Source: Acidobacteriota bacterium
GTDB lineage: Bacteria; Acidobacteriota; Terriglobia; Versatilivoradales; Versatilivoraceae
Reading direction: 5' to 3'
Assembly (NCBI GenBank): GCA_026706225.1
Contig: JAPOZE010000315.1
Location: forward strand, 1-10,301
Length of the DNA stretch: 10,301 bases
Shown: piece by piece, positions 5,733 to 10,301 of the stretch
How the letters are laid out: each line of letters starts with the position of its first letter
Position numbering within the stretch: position 1 is the stretch's first letter
Made by a program: the position numbers and the translations under genes
Notes under the pieces: model-generated
Told to the model about the DNA's origin: nothing
What the model saw: only the letters and a program-made list of their open reading frames with translations
The model's database searches: none

Positions 5733-6404
5733 TTACCTCCAGAAAAACAGTAGAACCAATAGATAAATCCAGAGCCCGTCCATGAAGTGCCAGTAGAGCG
5801 CCGTGACATTCAAGGAGGCTCTTGCCGGGACCCCGGGCGCCGAGCTCCAGGCCCTGGCCGTCAAGGTGGCCAGCCCCGCCACGCCCCCCAGCAGATGCAC
5901 GCCATGGACTCCCGTCAACAGGTAGAAGAAAGAACTATGCGGATTGCCGCTCAGGTAGATGCCCTGATCGCCCAACAGCCTCCAGATCCAGAGCTGGCCA
6001 ACCAGAAAGGCCGCTCCCAGCAAACAGGTCAGGGTCATCCACCGCTTCAACTCGTTGGCGGCCGGCGCTCTGCGAGCCAACTCCAGGCTGAGGCTGCTGG
6101 CCAGCAGGATCACCGTATTGATCCAGACCAAGGGAGGCGCCGCCATGGCTTGCCACCGGCTGTTGGTCCCCTGTCCCAGGATATAGGCGCTGCTGAAACC
6201 GATAAACATCATGGAAATCGAGGCCAGAGCCAGCCACATCCCCAACTGATAGCTGTCGGGACGCAGCCGCCTGCCGCCGCCGTCCCCCCGCCTGCCGGAT
6301 CCCCCCTCCGTTCCTGAACCGCCTCCCGGTCCGCCCGGTTGCTGGACGCGGTCTTCCCTTCCGGTATCCGGCTTGACTTCAGGGGGTGCGATGGCCACAG
6401 CCAT
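5733..6404 (-). CDS. Cytochrome c oxidase subunit III-like protein, first copy, with a glycine-rich N-terminus
   Basis: 223 residues: about 50 polar N-terminal residues followed by a five-helix subunit III fold (about 52-75, 92-110, 122-142, 157-183 and 200-221). It keeps the family marks SYQLGMWLALASISMMF, LTGVHGVHLLGGV and ALYWHFMDGLWIYLLVLLFFW, but lacks the LHGMEW stretch of the neighbouring copy (it has LGQLWIWRLLG there). The N-terminal part at about 20-47 is dominated by Gly and Arg and is probably disordered. GGAGG lies seven bases upstream of ATG 6404, and 33 bases separate it from subunit I. Both tandem copies share aligned motifs, so duplication and divergence is the simplest origin. 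Which copy is the structural equivalent of subunit III, or whether both are present, cannot be read from sequence. Confidence 0.93.
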   Translation of the reverse strand: MAVAIAPPEVKPDTGREDRVQQPGGPGGGSGTEGGSGRRGDGGGRRLRPDSYQLGMWLALASISMMFIGFSSAYILGQGTNSRWQAMAAPPLVWINTVILLASSLSLELARRAPAANELKRWMTLTCLLGAAFLVGQLWIWRLLGDQGIYLSGNPHSSFFYLLTGVHGVHLLGGVAGLATLTARAWSSAPGVPARASLNVTALYWHFMDGLWIYLLVLLFFWR

Positions 6405-6437
6405 GACCGAACCTCCGCAAGCGACCCGACGGCCACC

Positions 6438-8207
6438 CTATTTCGTTGTCTCGAGCGGCGGATCGGTCTGCATCACGTAGTCCCGAGGCGCTCCCGGAAC
6501 CCCATACTCATAGGCCCCGTGGTTAACCACCAGTTCTCTCCCGCCAAAGTTGTCATGGGGCGGCGGAGAAGCGGTGATCCATTCCAGGGTGGTGGCCTCC
6601 CAGGGGTTTTCGCCGGCCTTCTTGCCCTTGAACATCCCCCAGCAAAAATTCACCAGGAACAGGAGCTGGGCGGCCGCCGTCACGAAGGCCGCGATGGTGA
6701 CGAATTCCTGGTAGGGTTGGAGCGGTTCCATGAACTTGAACTCGGTGGACTCCGCGTAGCGCCGCAGTTGCCCCATGATCCCCATCAGGTGCATGGGGAT
6801 GAAGATGGCGTTCACTCCGATGAAGGTCAACCAGAAGTGCAGCTTGCCCAGCCCCTCGTGAAGCATGCGCCCGAACATCTTGGGGAACCAGTAGTAGGTG
6901 GCCCCGAAGATACCGAAGATGGCCGCCACCCCCATGATCATGTGGAAGTGGGCGACCGGGAAGTAGGTGTCGTGAAGCTGCACATCCACCGAGGTCTGCC
7001 CCAGGAAAAGGCCCGTGATGCCGCCGGAGACGAAGAGCGAGACGAAGCCGATGGCGAAGAGCATGGCGGTGGTGAAGCGGATCTTGCCGCCCCACAGGGT
7101 TCCCAGCCAGTTGAAGGTCTTGATGGCCGAGGGCACGCCGATGGCCAGGGTCAGGATGGAGAACACCAGGGCCGAAAAGGGGCTCAAGCCGCTCACGAAC
7201 ATGTGGTGCCCCCAAACGAAGAACCCCAGCATGCCGATGGCGAAGACGGCCACCACCATGGCGTGGTAGCCGAAAATCGGCTTGCGGGCGAAGGTCGACA
7301 ACAACTGGGAGGCCACTCCCATCCCCGGAAGGATGGCGATGTAGACTTCGGGGTGCCCGAAGAACCAGAAGAGGTGCTGCCACAAGATGGGAGAGCCGCC
7401 CGAGCTCTCGATGACGGTGTCGCTCACCACCAGGCCGGCCGGGATGAAGAAGCTGGTTCCACCGAGCCGGTCGAGCAACAGCAGGATTCCGGCGGCCAGC
7501 AACACGGGGAACGAAAGCAGGGCCAGAATGGCGGTGGTGAACCAGGTCCAGACGGTCAGCGGCATCTTCATCAGCGACATTCCCTTGGTCCGCATGTTGA
7601 GAACGGTGGTGATGAAGTTGAGGGCGCCCAGCAGGGAGGCGATACAGAAGAGAGCGATGCTGATGATCCACAGGTCCTGACCCGACCCCAGTCCGGGTCC
7701 GGCCACCTCGCCCAAGGCGCTGAGCGGCGCGTAGGCCGTCCAGCCGGATATCGGCGCCCCTCCGGCCACGAAGAAGGCCGCGAACATCACCCCCATGCTC
7801 AGGAAAGTGACCCAGAAGGACAGCATGTTCAGCACCGGAAAGGCCATGTCGTGGGCCCCGATCTGGATCGGCAGGAAGTAATTGCCGAATCCGCCCTGAG
7901 GAGCCGTGGTCAAGACGAAGAAAACCATGATGGTGCCGTGCATGGTCAGCATGGCCAGGTAGAACTCCGGCGACATCACCCCGCCTTCGAACCCCACCGG
8001 AAAAATCTTCTCCAGCCAGGGCCAGGACTCGGCGGGCCAGGCCAACCGCAGCCGCATCAGCACGGAAAGCGCCAAGCCGGTGAAGACCGCGATCAGCGCC
8101 AGGAAGTAGTACTGGATCCCGATGATCTTATGGTCTGTGCTGAATACCCATTTGCGCATGAATGTCGTCGGTGCCGGATGGACGGCAGGATGGGCTGAAT
8201 CAGACAT
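6438..8207 (-). CDS. ctaD: Cytochrome c oxidase subunit I, A1-type heme-copper oxidase
   Basis: Catalytic subunit that reduces O2 to water and pumps protons. 589 residues from ATG 8207, about 12 helices expected. Visible ligands: His90 and His422 for the low-spin heme a; His285, His334 and His335 for CuB; His420 for heme a3. His285 and Tyr289 form the expected cross-linked pair in GHPEVY. D-channel residues are present (Asp120 in GAHDMAFP and Glu287 in HPEVY), so this is type A1 rather than A2. The K-channel Lys363 (AIKTFNW) and the Arg pair 482-483 (GQLRRYAES) are also present. Nothing essential is missing. TTG at 8213 would place the ribosome site almost on the start codon, so ATG 8207 is preferred. 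It lies 45 bases after subunit II. Heme a versus o is not proven by sequence; the ctaA gene in the operon argues for heme a. Confidence 0.98.
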   Translation of the reverse strand: MSDSAHPAVHPAPTTFMRKWVFSTDHKIIGIQYYFLALIAVFTGLALSVLMRLRLAWPAESWPWLEKIFPVGFEGGVMSPEFYLAMLTMHGTIMVFFVLTTAPQGGFGNYFLPIQIGAHDMAFPVLNMLSFWVTFLSMGVMFAAFFVAGGAPISGWTAYAPLSALGEVAGPGLGSGQDLWIISIALFCIASLLGALNFITTVLNMRTKGMSLMKMPLTVWTWFTTAILALLSFPVLLAAGILLLLDRLGGTSFFIPAGLVVSDTVIESSGGSPILWQHLFWFFGHPEVYIAILPGMGVASQLLSTFARKPIFGYHAMVVAVFAIGMLGFFVWGHHMFVSGLSPFSALVFSILTLAIGVPSAIKTFNWLGTLWGGKIRFTTAMLFAIGFVSLFVSGGITGLFLGQTSVDVQLHDTYFPVAHFHMIMGVAAIFGIFGATYYWFPKMFGRMLHEGLGKLHFWLTFIGVNAIFIPMHLMGIMGQLRRYAESTEFKFMEPLQPYQEFVTIAAFVTAAAQLLFLVNFCWGMFKGKKAGENPWEATTLEWITASPPPHDNFGGRELVVNHGAYEYGVPGAPRDYVMQTDPPLETTK

Positions 8208-8213
8208 GAACAA

Positions 8214-8221
8214 TCTCCCTT
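8214..8221 (-). promoter_or_regulatory. Shine-Dalgarno site that fixes the ctaD start
   Basis: AAGGGAGA on the minus strand, with the GGAG core (8218-8215) seven bases before ATG 8207. The alternative TTG at 8213 would begin one base after the core, too close for initiation. Confidence 0.75.
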
Positions 8222-8252
8222 GTTGGCCGGGACCGCGGGCCGTTGGTTCGGA

Positions 8253-8933
8253 TCAGAATTCGGCGCGCTCCTTCAGCCAGGCTTCGAATTCCTGGTCCGA
8301 CATGACCATCAGGAACCCTTTCATCTTGTAATGCTGCAACCCGCACAACTCCGCGCAGGCGATTTCATATTCCCCCGTCTTCAGCGCCTTGAAATGGCCC
8401 GGGACGGCCAGCCCCGGAGTCGTATCCTGCTTGAAGCGCAGGGCCGGCACAAAGAAACTGTGGGTGACGTCCTTGGAACGAAGGGTGAGCCGGATATCGC
8501 GGTTCACCGGGATTGCCATGCGGTTGAGGGTGACGACGTCGTCGTTGGAAGCAGGATCGCGGGAGTCGAGTCCCACCGGGTTCAACTGGTCGTTGATCAG
8601 GCGGGTGGCGGTTTTTCCGAACTTGCCGTCGGGACCGGGATAGCGGAAGTTCCAGGCGAACTGCTGAGCCGTGACTTCGACCTGGACGGCATCCTCGGGC
8701 ATATCCTCCAAATGTAGACCGATCCAGACGCGCTGACCGATGATGGCAAGGGTCACAAAGGTGACCAGGGTGATCAGGACGGTCGCCACCTCGACCTTGG
8801 CGTTGCCGTGCGTATAGACGGCCCGTGCGCCGGACCGGTCGCGGTACCGCCACACGTAGTAGCCGAGAGCCACCTGAGCCAGAATGAAGCCGATGGCCAC
8901 CACAACCAGGGTGAGGTTGAACTGGGCGTCCAT
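8253..8933 (-). CDS. ctaC: Cytochrome c oxidase subunit II (CuA subunit)
   Basis: Electron entry subunit: two membrane helices (about 6-27 and 49-68) and a periplasmic cupredoxin domain binding the binuclear CuA centre. Ligands are His158 (VTHSFFVP), Cys193 and Cys197 with Glu195 between them (CAELC), His201 and Met204. The aromatic patch near Trp94 (QQFAWNFRYPG) is where cytochrome c usually donates electrons. 226 residues; there is no C-terminal cytochrome c domain, so this is not a caa3-type fusion. No cleavable signal is apparent: the protein begins directly with the first helix. ATG 8933 is the only usual start downstream of the in-frame stop at 8967-8969 and has no clear Shine-Dalgarno, so translation may depend on the small ORF ending 33 bases upstream. 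Confidence 0.97.
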   Translation of the reverse strand: MDAQFNLTLVVVAIGFILAQVALGYYVWRYRDRSGARAVYTHGNAKVEVATVLITLVTFVTLAIIGQRVWIGLHLEDMPEDAVQVEVTAQQFAWNFRYPGPDGKFGKTATRLINDQLNPVGLDSRDPASNDDVVTLNRMAIPVNRDIRLTLRSKDVTHSFFVPALRFKQDTTPGLAVPGHFKALKTGEYEIACAELCGLQHYKMKGFLMVMSDQEFEAWLKERAEF

Positions 8934-8966
8934 GGCATCGCCGTGCTCGGAGATTTGCGGCGGAAA

Positions 8967-9044
8967 TCATCCGAACTCCCCCGTAAACAGGACAACGGAC
9001 GCCAGCACAATCGCCCAGATCAAAATTGCCAACGCAAGCGCCAT
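8967..9044 (-). CDS. 25-residue single-span hydrophobic peptide between ctaB and ctaC
   Basis: Very short frame ATG 9044 to TGA 8967, encoding MALALAILIW followed by AIVLASVVLFTGEFG. Nearly every residue up to Phe20 is hydrophobic, giving one membrane helix with a short acidic C-terminus. It has the strongest Shine-Dalgarno of the operon: AAGGAG at 9058-9053, eight bases before the ATG. A strong site with no other start codon served by it argues that this frame is translated. Tiny membrane subunits are established in other oxidases (CydX in cytochrome bd, CcoQ in cbb3), so an oxidase accessory subunit or assembly peptide is a reasonable inference; a leader controlling ctaC translation is the alternative. 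I recognise no homologue. Confidence 0.6.
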   Translation of the reverse strand: MALALAILIWAIVLASVVLFTGEFG

Positions 9045-9052
9045 AGAGGAAT

Positions 9053-9058
9053 CTCCTT
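9053..9058 (-). promoter_or_regulatory. Strong Shine-Dalgarno of the 25-residue ORF
   Basis: AAGGAG on the minus strand, eight bases before ATG 9044. It is the best ribosome site in the window, yet it precedes a frame of only 25 codons, which is the main reason to take that frame seriously. Confidence 0.7.
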
Positions 9059-9070
9059 GGTAGATGCTCT

Positions 9071-9086
9071 CTCAGCCCGGGCTGAG
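9071..9086. repeat. Perfect 16-base palindrome between ctaB and the small ORF
   Basis: CTCAGCCCGGGCTGAG reads the same on both strands (eight-base arms, no spacer). In RNA it would fold as a six-pair GC-rich stem with a CCGG loop, extendable by flanking TCTC/GAGA with a one-base bulge. No T-run follows it on the minus strand, so it is not a standard intrinsic terminator. It sits seven bases from the ctaB stop and about 12 bases before the next Shine-Dalgarno, which suits an mRNA processing or stability element or a binding site. Confidence 0.6.
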
Positions 9087-9093
9087 GAGAATT

Positions 9094-10080
9094 TCAGGCT
9101 CCCACCTTGTCGAGCACCATCATCAGGTAGAGCAGCGGAAGGTAGATGACGGTGACGTGGAGCAACAGCCTGGCCTGCTGCTTGGTGCGTTGGGCGTAGG
9201 CCCGCCAGGCACAATAGAGAAATCCGGCTCCCAGGCAAAGCGCCGCCGCCAGGTAGATCGAACCGGCCATTCCCAACCAGACCGGAGCCAGACTGGCGGG
9301 AACCAGGACCAGCGAGTATCCCATGATCTGGCGGAACGCCCGCCTTCCCCCGGCATCGCCCCGCGGAAGCATCAACAGCCCCGCCCTGGCGTAGTCTTCC
9401 CGATACATCCAGGCGATGGCGATAAAGTGGGGGAACTGCCACAGGAACAGGATGGCGAACAGCACCCAGGCTTCCGCCGAGAGCGAGGCGGCCGCCGTCC
9501 ATCCGATCAGCACGGGCGCCGCTCCCGGGAACGCTCCCACAAAGGTACACCAAGCCGTCTTTCGCTTCAACGGCGTATAACCGCACAGGTAGGCCAGACA
9601 GGCCGCCAGTCCGATCAGTCCTGCCAGCGGACTCACCCCCAAGACCAGGCAAGCGGTTCCGGCCAATGCCGAAACCACTCCCAGGCTGTAGCCCTCCCAT
9701 AGCGCCAGGCGCCCCGAAGGAATCGGCCGCCGCACGGTCCTGCGCATCTTGGCGTCGTCGGACCACTCCAGGCAGTGGTTGAGGGCGGCTGTCCCGGCAG
9801 CCAGCAGGCCGGTCCCCAGCAGCAGCCGCATCAAGCCCGGCAAGTCCAGTCCGGGAGAAGCCATGGCAAATCCCAGCCCGGCCGCCACCAGAACCAGGAA
9901 GGTCACTTCCGGCTTGGCCAGCTCCAGGTATGCCGACGCCCGTGCTCCGCAGGCGGACAGGACCCTTCCGCGGCCGGCAGTCTTGGCCTTGGCGCCGTCG
10001 GGGCCCAGCAGAACCGGCAGCGCCGGAGCCTCTGCAACCGCCATTCCTCCGACCTTCAGGATTTTTTCGGCGCTGCTCAT
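9094..10080 (-). CDS. ctaB: Protoheme IX farnesyltransferase (heme O synthase)
   Basis: UbiA-family membrane prenyltransferase that attaches a farnesyl group to heme B, giving heme O, the substrate of the upstream CtaA. 328 residues with about nine helices. The first Asp-rich motif is Asn101, Glu105, Asp108-Asp109, Met112, Arg114-Thr115, Arg118-Pro119, matching the CtaB pattern N-x3-E-x3-D-x2-M-x-R-T-x2-R-P. The family stretch YTPLKRKTAWCTFVGAFPGA is at 168-187, and WQFPHFIAIAW with YREDYARAG is at 214-234. The first ~50 residues are a longer than usual polar/Ala-Gly extension. ATG 10080 overlaps the ctaA stop (ATGA) and has no Shine-Dalgarno of its own, so coupling to ctaA translation is likely. 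Confidence 0.97.
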   Translation of the reverse strand: MSSAEKILKVGGMAVAEAPALPVLLGPDGAKAKTAGRGRVLSACGARASAYLELAKPEVTFLVLVAAGLGFAMASPGLDLPGLMRLLLGTGLLAAGTAALNHCLEWSDDAKMRRTVRRPIPSGRLALWEGYSLGVVSALAGTACLVLGVSPLAGLIGLAACLAYLCGYTPLKRKTAWCTFVGAFPGAAPVLIGWTAAASLSAEAWVLFAILFLWQFPHFIAIAWMYREDYARAGLLMLPRGDAGGRRAFRQIMGYSLVLVPASLAPVWLGMAGSIYLAAALCLGAGFLYCAWRAYAQRTKQQARLLLHVTVIYLPLLYLMMVLDKVGA

Positions 10081-10301
10081 GGATTCACCGGGGTTGCCGG
10101 GGTGCGCGACTCGCTCCGCCTGTCTTCGGATCGGACAGAAAAGGTCTGCAGGGCCAGAATCACGCTGGCCGCCAGGATCAGGGCGCCCACGGCGACGTGG
10201 GCGGTGGTGACGGCCACCACCGGAAACTGTGGTTGCACGGCATCGGCAGTGGCCAGGCGCAACAGCCAGGAGGCCAGCCCCAGCAGGAGTTGAAACGCCA
10301 G
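10077..10301 (-). CDS. ctaA: Heme A synthase (CtaA/COX15), C-terminal fragment cut by the window edge
   Basis: 74 residues of the C-terminus, open to base 10301. Visible are parts of two membrane helices: the end of one (QLLLGLASWLL) and a full one with TTAHVAVGALILAASVIL, whose His35 (fragment numbering) fits the conserved heme-ligand histidine of the last helices of the COX15/CtaA family. A polar tail (SVRSEDRRSESRTP) follows. The enzyme oxidises the methyl group of heme O to the formyl of heme A. The TTG at 10262 is not a likely start because the frame and the homology continue upstream. It overlaps ctaB by ATGA, consistent with sequential action of the two enzymes. Assignment rests on a short fragment plus context. 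Confidence 0.8.
   Translation of the reverse strand: MAFQLLLGLASWLLRLATADAVQPQFPVVAVTTAHVAVGALILAASVILALQTFSVRSEDRRSESRTPATPVNP

Noticed and set aside
6339..8198. Plus-strand frame of 619 codons antisense to ctaD
   Set aside because: Composition is dominated by His, Gly, Gln and Glu, the mirror of a hydrophobic membrane protein in the opposite strand; no fold or ribosome site supports it.
8208..8213. TTG start at 8213 for ctaD
   Set aside because: The GGAG core would be one base away; ATG 8207 has a normal seven-base spacer.
8365..8970. Minus-strand frame starting with an ATGA overlap on the 25-residue ORF stop
   Set aside because: The coupling geometry is tempting, but the frame is out of phase with ctaC and encodes Arg/Pro/Gly-rich sequence; ctaC from 8933 has all CuA ligands.
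9071..9093. Intrinsic terminator after ctaB
   Set aside because: The palindrome forms a hairpin, but no T-run follows on the minus strand and the operon continues with coherent oxidase genes.
1..10301. tRNA or rRNA genes, CRISPR arrays, insertion sequences, prophage or defence genes
   Set aside because: No repeat-spacer pattern, transposase, terminal inverted repeats or RNA gene signature was seen; the window is a core metabolic and repair region with uniform base composition.

Overview
The window is GC-rich bacterial DNA, almost fully coding, and is dominated by a leftward (minus-strand) operon for an aerobic respiratory terminal oxidase, an A1-type aa3 cytochrome c oxidase, with its heme A pathway and several poorly characterised accessory genes. 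The gene order, two tandem short subunit III genes, a DUF420 gene and a small CxxC membrane protein suggest an Acidobacteriota-like Gram-negative lineage. That placement is an inference from gene content and was not tested by phylogeny.

Layout from left to right. 1-1356 (+) is the 3' three quarters of uvrC (nucleotide excision repair); its GIY-YIG nuclease domain lies outside the window. 1358-2302 (-) is an unrecognised protein with two membrane segments and a long coiled coil, convergent with uvrC with one base between the stops. 2303-2519 is the only sizeable intergenic region. It holds a good extended -10 promoter for the rightward gene, a weaker promoter candidate for the leftward gene, and a small palindrome between them. 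2520-2879 (+) is a ferredoxin resembling the FdxA/7Fe type but with altered cysteine spacing. Its stop codon overlaps the stop of the last gene of the leftward operon.

The operon reads from 10301 down to 2876: ctaA (3' end only), ctaB, a 25-residue single-span membrane peptide, ctaC (subunit II), ctaD (subunit I), two subunit III genes, a subunit IV gene with an extra two-helix N-terminus, an 85-residue secreted or membrane CxxC protein, a DUF420 (YozB/CtaM-like) membrane protein, and a membrane-anchored HEAT-repeat protein interrupted by a lipoyl/HlyD-like hammerhead domain. Junctions are tight: three are stop/start overlaps or abutments and the others are tens of bases long. The operon promoter must lie upstream of ctaA, outside the window.

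How the genes work together: CtaB makes heme O from heme B and CtaA makes heme A. Subunit I binds heme a, heme a3 and CuB; subunit II carries CuA and takes electrons from a soluble or membrane cytochrome c, since no cytochrome c domain is fused to it. The III and IV subunits complete the membrane core. The four downstream or interspersed small genes are candidates for assembly, copper handling or stabilisation of the oxidase, and hold most of the novelty here.
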